Assembly: GCA_903829815.1 (NCBI GenBank)
Contig: CAIKRR010000077.1
Location: 53,399-117,398, forward strand
Direction: 5' to 3'
Length of the DNA: 64,000 bases
DNA from: an uncultured Pseudomonadota bacterium
GTDB lineage: Bacteria > Pseudomonadota > Gammaproteobacteria > Burkholderiales > SG8-39
Shown: piece by piece, positions 37,806 to 46,877 of the stretch
Position numbering within the stretch: the first letter of the stretch is position 1
Layout: each line of letters opens with the position of its first letter
The notes under the pieces: model-generated
The model's input: only the letters and a program-made list of their open reading frames with translations
What the model was told of the DNA's origin: nothing
Databases searched by the model: none
Translations under genes and position numbers: made by a program

Positions 37806-39659
37806 TCAGTCGGCCTTTTGCAACACATAGCGACCCGGTGCGGGTTCGATCGGCGGGTGTTGCCGATTGCCGGTATGGCGCGGGGCCGTGCGCAACGGGC
37901 CGCCATATTGCCCGAGCCAGACCATCCAGTCATTCCACCAGCTGCCCGGCTTCTCCTCGGAGGCGGCCAGCCACGCCTCGGCATCGGCCGGCACGTCAGT
38001 GCCGACACGGTAGTTGCGCTTGTTCTTCGAAGCCGGGTTGACGATGCCGGCGATGTGGCCGCTCGCGCCCAGCACGAATCGGGGCGGCGCTACGCTACCC
38101 TTGGGCCGGGCGCCATTGCGGGTCACCCGGCGGCGCCGTGCCGCAGGCGCCAGCAATTCGGCCGACGCGAAGGCCGAACGCCACGGCACGATGTGATCCT
38201 CGCGGGTGGCGAGCAGATAGGTCGGTGCACCGATGCTGCCCAGGTCGACCGGCTCGCCACACAGGGTGAGGTGGCCCGGCGTGCGCAAGGCATTCTCCAG
38301 ATACATGTGGCGCAGATACTGGCTGTACATCGGCCCGGGCAGATTGGTGCTGTCGTTGTTCCAGAACAGGATGTCGAACGCGGCCGGCTTCTTGCCCTTG
38401 AGATAGTTGTTGACCACGTACGACCAGATGAGGTCGTTGTCACGCAGCATCGAGAACACCTGGGCCAGATCGCGTCCGGCCAGCAATCCGCCCTCGCCTA
38501 TCGTGGCTTCGCGCAGGGCCACGCTCTTCTCGTCGATGAAGATGCCCAACTCGCCCGGATCGCTGAAATCGAGGAGCGTCGCCAGCAAAGTCAGGCTTTC
38601 GGCCGGATGCTCTCCGCGCGCCGCGAGCACTGCGAGGGCTGCACTCAACAGCGTCCCGCCGACACAGAAGCCCAGCAGATTGAACGTGGGCTGAGCGCTG
38701 ATCGCCGCAACCGCATGAATGGCCTCGATCACCCCATGCTCGATGTAGTCATCCCAGCTCAGTTGATCGAGGGTTCGCGCCGGATCATCATCGGCGCCCA
38801 GCGGGCCGGTGTGAAACGGCTCGCCCCGGGCAGGGTTGCGCCACGAAACGATGAACACGGTGTGTCCCGAGGCAACTGCATGCTCCACGAACGAGCTGTC
38901 CGGGGCCAGATCCAGAATGTAGAACTTGTTGATGCATGGCGGCACCATCAGCAGCGGCCGTTCATGGACACGCGGCGTGGCGGCGCGATACTGAACGAGC
39001 TGGAAGAGTGCGTTCTCGTAGACCACATCGCCTGGCGTGAGTGCAAGGTTGTGACCCACCTCGAAGGCCGACTCGTCAACGGTCGAGATCCGCCCGCGCG
39101 CCATGTCCTCCATGAACTGCGTAACGCCACGACGCACCGTCTCGCCGTTGGAATCAATGGCGGCACGGATCGCCTCGGGGTTGGTCGCCACGAAATTCGA
39201 GGGCGCCACCGCATCGATGTACTGACGCGCCAGAAACCGCAACTGGCCCTTTCCATCGTCGGGCACATCAGCCACTTCGACCGCCGTGGTCAGAAACCGC
39301 GAGGTGAGCAGATACGACTGGCGGAGGAAGTCGAAGTAGGGACTGCTCGACCATTCGGGCGCACTGAAGCGCCTGTCCTCTGCCGCGCTCGGCGCTGGTG
39401 CAGTCTGCCCCCCGATCGGTTCGGGCGCGATCTGGCGACGCCACAACTCGGCACTCTCGCCCAGGTAGCGCAGATACATCTGCATGAACTCGGGCGAAGA
39501 CGCGGTCCAGGCCATGAAGGCGCGCATCGCCTCGGTGGATGCGTCGGGCGCCTGCCCTGCCAAGGGCGCCTCTGGTCCGACATCGGATCCCGTACCGGGC
39601 GGCGTCCCCGGCGCCTTGGGGGTCGAACGGGGGCGACGACGTGATCGTTCCGCGGCCAT
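37806..39659 (-). CDS. phaC: Class I poly(3-hydroxyalkanoate) synthase
   Basis: A 617-residue polymerase that makes PHB granules from (R)-3-hydroxybutyryl-CoA. The lipase-like box is FCVGGTLLSA (nucleophile Cys in GFCVGG, about 332); the catalytic Asp is in LLATREDHIVPW and the His in LGASGHIAGIVNP. The N-terminal 45 residues are Arg/Pro/Ala-rich and variable, as in other class I enzymes. It is the first gene of phaC-phaA-phaB. A TGC-rich imperfect palindrome lies about 35 bp before the ATG. Confidence 0.96.
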   Translation of the reverse strand: MAAERSRRRPRSTPKAPGTPPGTGSDVGPEAPLAGQAPDASTEAMRAFMAWTASSPEFMQMYLRYLGESAELWRRQIAPEPIGGQTAPAPSAAEDRRFSAPEWSSSPYFDFLRQSYLLTSRFLTTAVEVADVPDDGKGQLRFLARQYIDAVAPSNFVATNPEAIRAAIDSNGETVRRGVTQFMEDMARGRISTVDESAFEVGHNLALTPGDVVYENALFQLVQYRAATPRVHERPLLMVPPCINKFYILDLAPDSSFVEHAVASGHTVFIVSWRNPARGEPFHTGPLGADDDPARTLDQLSWDDYIEHGVIEAIHAVAAISAQPTFNLLGFCVGGTLLSAALAVLAARGEHPAESLTLLATLLDFSDPGELGIFIDEKSVALREATIGEGGLLAGRDLAQVFSMLRDNDLIWSYVVNNYLKGKKPAAFDILFWNNDSTNLPGPMYSQYLRHMYLENALRTPGHLTLCGEPVDLGSIGAPTYLLATREDHIVPWRSAFASAELLAPAARRRRVTRNGARPKGSVAPPRFVLGASGHIAGIVNPASKNKRNYRVGTDVPADAEAWLAASEEKPGSWWNDWMVWLGQYGGPLRTAPRHTGNRQHPPIEPAPGRYVLQKAD

Positions 39660-39693
39660 GCGTCAGGTCTCCAGCGAGGATCGTTTGATGAGT

Positions 39694-39710
39694 ATGCTGC
39701 GGCGCAACAT
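39694..39710 (-). promoter_or_regulatory. Imperfect 17-bp palindrome upstream of phaC, operator candidate
   Basis: Read toward phaC, the site is ATGTTGCG-C-CGCAGCAT: 8-bp arms with one mismatch. A TTGCGC / TACCAT pair with a 17-bp spacer lies upstream of it, so the palindrome would sit just downstream of the transcription start. TGC/GCA-rich sites are known targets of PhaR repressors in some proteobacteria; assignment here is inference. Confidence 0.35.
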
Positions 39711-39778
39711 GTCGATGGTACCGGCTGACCGGCACTTGCGCAACTGAGCCCCGACGCCATCAGAGGCCGGCAGCCCCC

Positions 39779-40783
39779 TCAAACAAGGCCATGGTAGCTG
39801 CGATACCAGTCGACGAAGCGGCGCACGCCCTCCGCCACCGGCGTCGCAGGATGAAAGCCGGTAGCCGCCTCGAAATCGTGCACATCCGCCGCCGTGGCCA
39901 CCACATCGCCGGGTTGCAAGGGCTCCATCTGCAGCAGCGCCCGCCGGCCCAGCGCCTGCTCGTAGACCGCGATGTAATCGAGCAATCGCACCGGCTCGCT
40001 GTTGCCGATATTGAAGATCCGGTAGGGCGCACTGGAAGTTGCCGGCGAATCGAGCAGGGCCGAAGCACCCGAGCCAGGCGGCCGGTCGAGAATGCGCACC
40101 ACGCCCTCGACGATATCGTCGACATAGGTGAAGTCACGCTCCATGTCACCACCGTTGAAGACCTTGATCGGCTCACCCGCCAGGATGGCACGCACGAAGA
40201 GAAACGGCGACATGTCGGGTCGGCCCCAGGGGCCGTACACCGTGAAGAAACGCAGTCCGGTACAGGGTAATCCGTGCACCCAGGCATAGGAGTGCGCCAT
40301 CAGTTCGTTGGCCTTCTTGGTCGCCGCGTAGAGCGAGACCGGATGGTCGACATTATCGTGTTCGGAGAAGGGCAGACGCGCATTGGCGCCGTAGACCGAA
40401 CTCGACGAGGCAAACACCATATGCCCGGCCCGGCATTGCCGTGCCAGCTCGATCACATGACCAAAACCGAGCAGGTTCGAGTCAAAGTAGGCCTGCGGGT
40501 GAGTCACCGAGTAACGCACACCCGCCTGGGCAGCCAGATGCAGCACCGCATCAAACCGCTCGCGCTCGCCCAGCGCCTGCATCGCCGCACGATCGGCGAT
40601 GTCGATCGGATGAAACTGGAAAGCGGCGTGAGGCCGCAACCGGTCCAGGCGCGCACGCTTCAGCGCCACATCGTAGTAGGCGTTCATGTTGTCGATGCCG
40701 ACCACATGATCGCCCCGGGCGAGCAGTGCCTGCGCTGCCGCGGCACCGATGAAGCCGGCTGCACCAGTAACCAGGATTCGCAT
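39779..40783 (-). CDS. NAD-dependent sugar epimerase, UDP-glucuronate 4-epimerase-like
   Basis: A 334-residue extended SDR. It opens with MRILVTGAAGFIGAAAAQAL (NAD loop). The DNMNAYYDVALKRARLDRL segment and LAAQAGVRYSVTHPQAY are typical of UDP-glucuronate epimerases (GAE/WcaG type), and the catalytic YAATKKANE carries YxxxK. The product UDP-galacturonate would go into surface polysaccharide. No glycosyltransferases adjoin it. It lies divergently placed neither with phaC nor the ZIP gene; all three share the minus strand. Confidence 0.88.
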   Translation of the reverse strand: MRILVTGAAGFIGAAAAQALLARGDHVVGIDNMNAYYDVALKRARLDRLRPHAAFQFHPIDIADRAAMQALGERERFDAVLHLAAQAGVRYSVTHPQAYFDSNLLGFGHVIELARQCRAGHMVFASSSSVYGANARLPFSEHDNVDHPVSLYAATKKANELMAHSYAWVHGLPCTGLRFFTVYGPWGRPDMSPFLFVRAILAGEPIKVFNGGDMERDFTYVDDIVEGVVRILDRPPGSGASALLDSPATSSAPYRIFNIGNSEPVRLLDYIAVYEQALGRRALLQMEPLQPGDVVATAADVHDFEAATGFHPATPVAEGVRRFVDWYRSYHGLV

Positions 40784-40818
40784 TGCGCTCGTGTCCTTCG
40801 AGGCCTGGGCCCCTGACG

Positions 40819-41580
40819 TCAGTGTGAATGGGTGATGCGGCCCATCAGCGCGATGAGCGCGATGCCAAGACCGATCAGGACGACCTGCCGCAGGGTCGCC
40901 GACAACTCCGGGCGACGGTGCAAGCCGGGGATGAGATCGGCCACGGCCACGTAGATCATGCTGGCTGCCGCCAGCGCAACGAACGTGGAGAGTAACGCTG
41001 GCTCACCACGCAGACCAAACCAGGCTGCCCAGGCACCGGCCAGCATCGCCAGCGCCGACAGCAGATTCATGCCAAGCGCCCTCGCCCGCGCGTAACCGCT
41101 ATGCACCAGCACGAGGTAATCACCGACTGCCTGCGGGATCTGATGAACGATGACCGCAGTGGCAGCAACCAGGCCCAGTGCATCGCTTTGCATGAAGGCA
41201 CCGGCAATCAGCACACCGTCGACAAAATTGTGAAAGGCATCACCCACCACGATCATCAGACCGCTGCGACCGTGATCATGCTCGTGCGCAACGGGTTCCT
41301 CGTCACCATGCGAATGGCGCCAGATGACAAGTTTCTCGAGCACGAAGAAACCCAGGATGCCGAGCAACACGACCAGCGCCACCTGGCGCACATTGCCGCC
41401 GCTTTCGATCGCGTGGGGCAGCATCTCGAGAAACGCTGCTCCCAGAAGCGCACCGACCGCGAAACTCACCAGCGAGGGTATCCACTCCTTGCGCGCCGAC
41501 AGGCCGATGAGCGAAGCGAGGAGCGCCGACAGGACGCCCCCGGCAAGCGACGCAACGGTAATGAGGGCAAAGGTATTCAT
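40819..41580 (-). CDS. ZIP-family metal transporter
   Basis: A 253-residue membrane protein with eight predicted helices. The cytoplasmic loop after helix 3 is His-rich (HSHGDEEPVAHEHDHG). Helix 4 has GDAFHNFVDG and helix 5 has HQIPQAVGD, the paired metal-site motifs of ZIP proteins (HNxxD and HExPHExGD, here with Gln in place of Glu and His). It should import divalent metals such as zinc or iron. The ATG giving MNTFALITV overlaps the yfiH stop by 4 bp; the longer frame is rejected. Confidence 0.88.
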   Translation of the reverse strand: MNTFALITVASLAGGVLSALLASLIGLSARKEWIPSLVSFAVGALLGAAFLEMLPHAIESGGNVRQVALVVLLGILGFFVLEKLVIWRHSHGDEEPVAHEHDHGRSGLMIVVGDAFHNFVDGVLIAGAFMQSDALGLVAATAVIVHQIPQAVGDYLVLVHSGYARARALGMNLLSALAMLAGAWAAWFGLRGEPALLSTFVALAAASMIYVAVADLIPGLHRRPELSATLRQVVLIGLGIALIALMGRITHSH

Positions 41581-42332
41581 GCGCCTTGCGCTCCGCCACC
41601 ACGCCATATGAGCGCCGCCATGCGACCGCAGGTTCGATCGCGCCGAAACGAGAAGAAGCGCGCCGGTTCGCTCACCGTGCATCCCTGCCCGCCATGGATC
41701 GCCGTCACGCCCAGACGCGCAAGCCGCGCCCGCGCAAGCCACGCCAGATCGCACAGCCAGCGATCACCGGCATCGACGCGAAATCCGCCCGCGTCCTCGG
41801 CGGCAACCTGGACAAAGGCAGCCCGCACCTCGGGTCCGACCTGAAACACCTGCGGCCCGATCGCCGGGCCGAGCCAGGCCATCAGTTCATGACCGGGCAG
41901 GCCGAGCGCTGCGACCGTTGCCTCGATGACCCCACCAGCCAGACCACGCCAGCCGGCGTGAGCCGCAGCCACCGACTCACCCGAGCGGGCGCACAAGAGC
42001 ACCGGCATGCAGTCGGCCACGAGAACCGCGCAGACAGTACCGACTTCACGGGTGTGGCTCGCGTCGGCCTCGACCCCGTCGGCGGTGACATCGGCGCAGA
42101 CAACCTGTATGCCATGCACTTGACGCAACCAGCGCGGCTCAGAGGGCAGGTGCGAGCGCAACAGCGCCCGATTGCGGTCAACTGCAGAGGCCGAATCGCC
42201 ACAGTGAGTGGCCAGATTGAACGAATCCCAGGGCCCGCTGCTGGTGCCGCCGGTGCGCAAGGTCATCAGCGCATGAACACCCGCGGGGGCCGGCCAGTCG
42301 GGCACGAAAAAAGATGCCTTCGAGGCAGTCAT
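41577..42332 (-). CDS. yfiH: YfiH/PgeF-family protein (polyphenol oxidase family)
   Basis: A 251-residue protein with the Cu-oxidase_4 pattern: RQVHGIQVVCADV (His), VLVADCMPVLLCA (Cys) and AAAHAGWRGLAGGV (His), which form the metal site. E. coli YfiH corrects misincorporated Ser in peptidoglycan precursors, and other members hydrolyse or phosphorolyse purine nucleosides. It overlaps rluD upstream and the ZIP gene downstream by 4 bp each, so rluD-yfiH-ZIP is one operon. Confidence 0.9.
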   Translation of the reverse strand: MTASKASFFVPDWPAPAGVHALMTLRTGGTSSGPWDSFNLATHCGDSASAVDRNRALLRSHLPSEPRWLRQVHGIQVVCADVTADGVEADASHTREVGTVCAVLVADCMPVLLCARSGESVAAAHAGWRGLAGGVIEATVAALGLPGHELMAWLGPAIGPQVFQVGPEVRAAFVQVAAEDAGGFRVDAGDRWLCDLAWLARARLARLGVTAIHGGQGCTVSEPARFFSFRRDRTCGRMAALIWRGGGAQGA

Positions 42333-43258
42333 GTGCCGGCCCCTCTGACGCGTTCGAGGAGCGCTGCCATGTCAGGCGCGAGGGCCACCTGCCATTGCAG
42401 GGCCTTGCCACTGGCCGGATGCACCAGGCCCAGGCGCCACGCATGCAAGGCCTGACGACCAAACCCGGCCAACGGCCCGCTCAACGCCGCACGTCGCGGG
42501 CCGTAGACCGGGTCACCCAGCAGGGGGTGTCCGATATGCGTGAGGTGGACACGAATCTGATGGGTGCGCCCGGTGTCGAGCGAACACTCGATGAGTGAAC
42601 AGCCCTCGAAGGCCTCGATGCGGCGAAAGCGTGTCCGCGCCGGCTTGCCCGAGGCCACCACGGCCATGCGTACGCGGGCGCGTGGATCACGACCGATCGG
42701 TTGATCGATCGTTCCGCTCGGCAGCGGCAGTCCGTGGACCAGCGCGGCATAGTCGCGGTGCACCGTGCGCGCCTGCAACTGGCGCACCAGCGCGGTATGT
42801 GCCTGGAGCGTCTTGGCGGCAACCATCACGCCGCTGGTGTCCTTGTCCAGACGGTGCACGACACCGGCACGCGGCACCGCGGCCACCTGAGGCGCATGGT
42901 GCAAGAGGGCATTGACCAGCGTGCCATCAGGGTTGCCGTTGCCCGGATGCACGACCAGGCCGGGCGGTTTGTCGATCACGATGATGTCTTCATCCTCGTA
43001 TACGATCTGAAGCGCAATCGCCTGCGCAAGGTCGTGGCCAGGTTCACTGCCGGGGGGCGGGGCAATCGATACCCGCTCGCCACCCCAGACACGCTGACGC
43101 GGCTCGCAGATGCGCCCATCGACGGTGACATGCCCGTCACGAGTCCATGCAGCAAGACGCGACCGGGAATGTTCAGGAAACATGCGGGCAAGGGCCTGAT
43201 CGAGGCGCAAACCGGCCTCGGTGTCGGGAATGAGCACGCTCAGGCCCGCCGCCAGCAC
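42329..43258 (-). CDS. rluD: 23S rRNA pseudouridine synthase RluD
   Basis: About 309 residues. An S4 domain (RLDQALARMFPEHSRSRLAAW) is followed by the synthase domain with the catalytic Asp in HRLDKDTSGVMV and the RTHQIRVHLTHIGHP motif. It isomerises uridines in helix 69 of 23S rRNA. No ATG fits: the open frame extends across the bamD promoter, so a GTG start is chosen (GTG at 43258; another at 43237). Divergent from bamD, the usual betaproteobacterial arrangement. Confidence 0.92.
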   Translation of the reverse strand: MLAAGLSVLIPDTEAGLRLDQALARMFPEHSRSRLAAWTRDGHVTVDGRICEPRQRVWGGERVSIAPPPGSEPGHDLAQAIALQIVYEDEDIIVIDKPPGLVVHPGNGNPDGTLVNALLHHAPQVAAVPRAGVVHRLDKDTSGVMVAAKTLQAHTALVRQLQARTVHRDYAALVHGLPLPSGTIDQPIGRDPRARVRMAVVASGKPARTRFRRIEAFEGCSLIECSLDTGRTHQIRVHLTHIGHPLLGDPVYGPRRAALSGPLAGFGRQALHAWRLGLVHPASGKALQWQVALAPDMAALLERVRGAGT

Positions 43259-43290
43259 AGCGCCGGAGCGTTCGGCCGGAGCCAGGGGGC

Positions 43291-43296
43291 TATAAT
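43291..43296 (+). promoter_or_regulatory. TATAAT -10 box of bamD
   Basis: A perfect TATAAT in the rluD-bamD divergent gap, 42 bp before the bamD ATG. No good -35 hexamer at 16-18 bp was found. Confidence 0.5.
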
Positions 43297-43337
43297 TTGT
43301 CTTCTGCAAGACGCGAGCGGAAGCGAGGACATAGAGA

Positions 43338-44246
43338 ATGGCCCGTAGTTTATCTTCAAAGGCTTCCCCGCAGTGCGCAATGCCTGAGGCTCCGGGCTGC
43401 GCAGGTGCTGGTATCAAACGACCCGATGGCCGATCACGGTCGGGGGCGTCCACGCTGCGTACCCTTGCGACGCATGCTCTGTCGGTGTGCGTGATCGCTG
43501 TCGCACTTGCCGGCTGCAGCGGGCTCGATGCCGATGAGACGATCGGGTGGTCGGCCAACCAGCTCTACAGCAAGGCACGCGAATCCGCCGAAGATGGCAA
43601 CTGGCCCGCCGCGGTCAAGTACTTCGAAAAGCTCGAGGCGCGCTATCCCTACGGGCGTTTTGCGCAGCAGGCGCAACTCGAAGTGGCCTACGCACACTAC
43701 AAGGATAACGACCCGATCGCGGCAACCGCCGATTGCGATCGGTTTATCCGGCTGCACCCCAATCACCCCAACGTCGATTACGCCTACTACCTGAAGGGAC
43801 TGGTCAACTACTACCAGAACCGAAGCCTGTTCGCGGGCCTCACCAACGAAGACCCCGCAGAGCGCGACCCCAAGGCGGCCCGCGAAGCGTTCGACGCCTT
43901 TCGCGAACTCACCCGGCGCTTTCCCGAAAGCAGTTACACGCCTGACGCACTGGAGCGCATGCGTCATCTGGTAAACGCACTGTCACAGCATGAAGTGACC
44001 GTGGCACGCTGGTACATGCGTCGTGGCGCCTATGTGGCAGCCACCAACCGGGCACAATCGACGATCCGGACGTATCCCGACACACCGGCCGTCGAGGAAG
44101 CGCTGGCGATCATGACCGGTGCCTACGACGGCTTGGGCATCACGGCGCTGCGTGACGATGCCCGACGCGTACTGGCCCAGACCTACCCCTCGAGTCGATG
44201 GCTCGAGCGCGGCGAGCGTCTGCCCTTCAAGTCGCTTTGGAACTGA
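43338..44246 (+). CDS. bamD: BamD, outer-membrane assembly lipoprotein
   Basis: A 302-residue lipoprotein of the BAM complex, which folds beta-barrels into the outer membrane. A signal peptide ends in the lipobox ALAGC (Cys about 55). Five TPR-like helical pairs follow, including LYSKARESAEDGNWPAAVKYFEKLEARYPYGRFA (about 73-106) and PNHPNVDYAYYLKG. The long N-terminus before the signal suggests the true start may be the second ATG (MPEAPGC). The 3' end overlaps the convergent helicase gene by 20 bp. Confidence 0.93.
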   Translation: MARSLSSKASPQCAMPEAPGCAGAGIKRPDGRSRSGASTLRTLATHALSVCVIAVALAGCSGLDADETIGWSANQLYSKARESAEDGNWPAAVKYFEKLEARYPYGRFAQQAQLEVAYAHYKDNDPIAATADCDRFIRLHPNHPNVDYAYYLKGLVNYYQNRSLFAGLTNEDPAERDPKAAREAFDAFRELTRRFPESSYTPDALERMRHLVNALSQHEVTVARWYMRRGAYVAATNRAQSTIRTYPDTPAVEEALAIMTGAYDGLGITALRDDARRVLAQTYPSSRWLERGERLPFKSLWN

Positions 44247-46200
44247 GGGCAAAAAAGGCCAGCACCGCTTCGAGCGTGTTCACGGGCTTCATCGGCGGCA
44301 GCGTTTCCAGAATGCGGCGCCCATAAGGGCGCGTAGGCAAGCGTGGGTCGCAAATCATCAATACCCCGCGGTCGGTAAAGTCGCGTATCAGACGACCGGC
44401 GCCTTGCTTGAGCGCAATGGCCGCCTGGGGTACCTGATACTCGATGAAGCCGTTACGCCCCTCGCTTTCCATCGCCGCCAGACGTGCGGCGAGTACCGGA
44501 TCGTCGGGCGGGGCAAACGGCAACTTGTCGATCACCACGAGCGAGAGCGCATCACCGCGCACATCCACCCCCTCCCAGAAACTGGCGCTGGCGACGAGCA
44601 CCGCGTTGCCAGCCGCCCTGAACCGGCGCAGCAATTCGGTGCGCGTTCCCTCGCCCTGGACGAGGAGCGGAAACGCAAGACCCTGCACATCGAAGGCGCT
44701 GCGCAGCAGTTCGTGGGCTCGGCGCATCGCACGCAGGCTGGTGCACAACACGAAAGCACGCCCGCCGCTGGCGACGATCACTGGCAAGGCGGCTGCCACG
44801 ACACGGTCGGTGAAATCGGGGGCACTCGGTTGTGGCAGACCACGTGGCAGATAGAGGAGCGCTCGGTTGGCGTAGTCGAACGGGCTCGCCCAGCGCGCCG
44901 TGCGCGCATCCTCCAGCCCCATGCGCTCCTGATAAAGCTTGAAGTCACCCGCCACGGCCAATGTGGCAGAAGCAAATATCCAGGCCTTGGGCCGCGCCGC
45001 AATCTGCTTGCGTATCGGCTCCGCCACCGACAAGGGCGTCACCTGCAAGGCCACCGATTGACTGTACACCTCGACCCAGCGAATCATCTCGTCGCCTTCG
45101 GTCTCGCGCCAGCGTGCAACACGTGCCGACAGGTCGAGCGCGCGCTCGGCACACGCCGCCAGCCCCTGATCGCGTTCGGCGAACTGGCCAAGGCCCTTGG
45201 CCAGTGCCTCGAGACAATCACCCAGTTCGGCCACCGCACGGACCACCTCCGGATCGGACTCGAGCACCGCAGCGGCCACCCGGGCCTCGCGATCGGGCAC
45301 GGCCAGGCGCAGATCACGGGCTGCACGCTCGGCCAACCGAATCAGGGTCTGCAATTCAGCAACGTCGCGCGCCGCCACCGCAGACTCGCGAGTCGCATCG
45401 CGCAGCAGGTCAATCACCTGGCCGGTGGACACCGAATCACCAAAGAACACCGTCGCCACCTCGGGCAACTGGTGCGCCTCATCGAGAATCACCGTGTTGG
45501 CCGCCGGCAGCAACTCGGCCATGCCTTCGTCGCGCAGCATGGCGTCGGCAAAGAACAGGTGATGATTGACGATCACCACCTCGGCTGCGAGCGCATCGCG
45601 GCGCGCCTGCATCACGAAACACTCGGCATGCTTGGGGCAACTCTGACCCAGACAGTTCTCGCGGGTGGAGGTTGCCAGCGCCCAGGCCGGAGAATCCTCG
45701 GGCACGTCAGACAACTCGCCACGGTCACCGCTTGAGGTGCGCCTTGCAAAACGCGCTATCTGCTGCAGGTGCATGACCGCGGCGCGCGAACTCAGACGCC
45801 CATCGGCCAGATTGCGTTCGAGGTGGTAATGACAGACGTAATTGGCACGGCCCTTGAGCAGTGCAGCGCTCACCGCCACCCCGAGGGCATCGCGCACCAT
45901 CGGCAGATCACGATGAAAGAGCTGATCCTGCAAGGTCTTGGTGCCGGTCGAGATCACCACCTTGCCACCGTGCAGCAAGGCAGGCACCAGGTAGGCCACG
46001 GTCTTGCCGGTGCCGGTGCCGGCCTCGGCGATCAGGGTGCCTTGGCATGCGATCGCCTCATCGACCAGGCGGGCAAATTCGACCTGCTCCTGGCGCCTGG
46101 TGTACCCGGGGATCGCCTGCTCGAGTGCCCCACCGATGGCGAAGGCGGCGGCCACCGCGTCATCGACCGGCCGCCCACCGGCCCCTTCGCTCACGAGCAT
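44227..46200 (-). CDS. yoaA: YoaA/DinG-type Fe-S ATP-dependent DNA helicase
   Basis: A 657-residue superfamily 2 (XPD-like) helicase. Walker A is AEAGTGTGKTVAYL (about 58-71) and the DEAH box is VILDEAHQLPE. Four Cys for a 4Fe-4S cluster lie between them (YVCHYH, then ENCLGQSCPKHAECF). Late motifs SFWEGVDVRGD and GAGRLIRD are present. It unwinds DNA and in E. coli helps clear damaged or blocked 3' ends. The final choice between YoaA and DinG rests on overall length and the Cys spacing. Confidence 0.92.
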   Translation of the reverse strand: MLVSEGAGGRPVDDAVAAAFAIGGALEQAIPGYTRRQEQVEFARLVDEAIACQGTLIAEAGTGTGKTVAYLVPALLHGGKVVISTGTKTLQDQLFHRDLPMVRDALGVAVSAALLKGRANYVCHYHLERNLADGRLSSRAAVMHLQQIARFARRTSSGDRGELSDVPEDSPAWALATSTRENCLGQSCPKHAECFVMQARRDALAAEVVIVNHHLFFADAMLRDEGMAELLPAANTVILDEAHQLPEVATVFFGDSVSTGQVIDLLRDATRESAVAARDVAELQTLIRLAERAARDLRLAVPDREARVAAAVLESDPEVVRAVAELGDCLEALAKGLGQFAERDQGLAACAERALDLSARVARWRETEGDEMIRWVEVYSQSVALQVTPLSVAEPIRKQIAARPKAWIFASATLAVAGDFKLYQERMGLEDARTARWASPFDYANRALLYLPRGLPQPSAPDFTDRVVAAALPVIVASGGRAFVLCTSLRAMRRAHELLRSAFDVQGLAFPLLVQGEGTRTELLRRFRAAGNAVLVASASFWEGVDVRGDALSLVVIDKLPFAPPDDPVLAARLAAMESEGRNGFIEYQVPQAAIALKQGAGRLIRDFTDRGVLMICDPRLPTRPYGRRILETLPPMKPVNTLEAVLAFFALSSKAT

Positions 46201-46289
46201 CTCCAGGTATCGAAGTCGGCGGCAATGGCTGGGTTCAAGCTCGGCCTACTGCACTTTACAAGCACGTTCATTGTGAATAAAGTACCTGA

Positions 46290-46865
46290 ATGGAAAAGCG
46301 CAACTTCCTGATTTCAATTGCAGTTTTGGCCTCTGGCCTGACTGCCTGCAGTTCCGCGCCACCGCGTGTGTCCGGCGAGGTGCGCGCTTCCTCACCGCCA
46401 TCGAACCCGATACTGCCGAGCGCACCACCGCCCGGAGAACCCCCCGGCTCCGATGCCATCGAGCGCCTCCTTGCCACTGACCGCGACCCGCGCCGCACCG
46501 AAATTGCGCTCGCCGCACTCTCCCAGGTGGGTACCCCTTACGCCTGGGGTGGCCACTCGCCGACGACGGGCTTTGACTGCAGCGGACTGGTCGCCTACGT
46601 CTATCGCAGAACCTCGAAACTGGTTCTCCCACGACTCGCTGGCGCCCAGGCACGTGCCGCTCGCCCGATCGAACCCGCGGATCTTCGAGCCGCAGATCTG
46701 GTCTTCTACAACACCCTGGGTGAAGAATTCTCCCACGTCGGTATCTATATCGGTCAGGAAAGATTCGTCCATGCGCCCGCCACCGGGTCCTGGGTTCAGA
46801 TTGCCCGCATCAGCGCCCCCTACTGGCGCGCGCGATACAACGGCGCTCGCCGTGTCATCACCTGA
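46290..46865 (+). CDS. NlpC/P60 (C40) peptidase lipoprotein
   Basis: A 191-residue predicted lipoprotein: the signal ends in the lipobox GLTAC (Cys 20), followed by a Pro/Ser-rich linker and the NlpC/P60 domain. The catalytic Cys is in TGFDCSGLVAYVY (about 95) and the His in FSHVGIYIG (about 148). Members cleave peptidoglycan stem peptides, as Spr/MepS does. Likely an outer-membrane-anchored endopeptidase used in wall growth. The TSUP gene starts 12 bp after its stop. Confidence 0.92.
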   Translation: MEKRNFLISIAVLASGLTACSSAPPRVSGEVRASSPPSNPILPSAPPPGEPPGSDAIERLLATDRDPRRTEIALAALSQVGTPYAWGGHSPTTGFDCSGLVAYVYRRTSKLVLPRLAGAQARAARPIEPADLRAADLVFYNTLGEEFSHVGIYIGQERFVHAPATGSWVQIARISAPYWRARYNGARRVIT

Positions 46866-46877
46866 CCGTCGCCCCTC

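Noticed and set aside
37818..39644. Plus-strand ORF of 608 codons across phaC
   Set aside because: Antisense shadow; phaC motifs on the minus strand are decisive.
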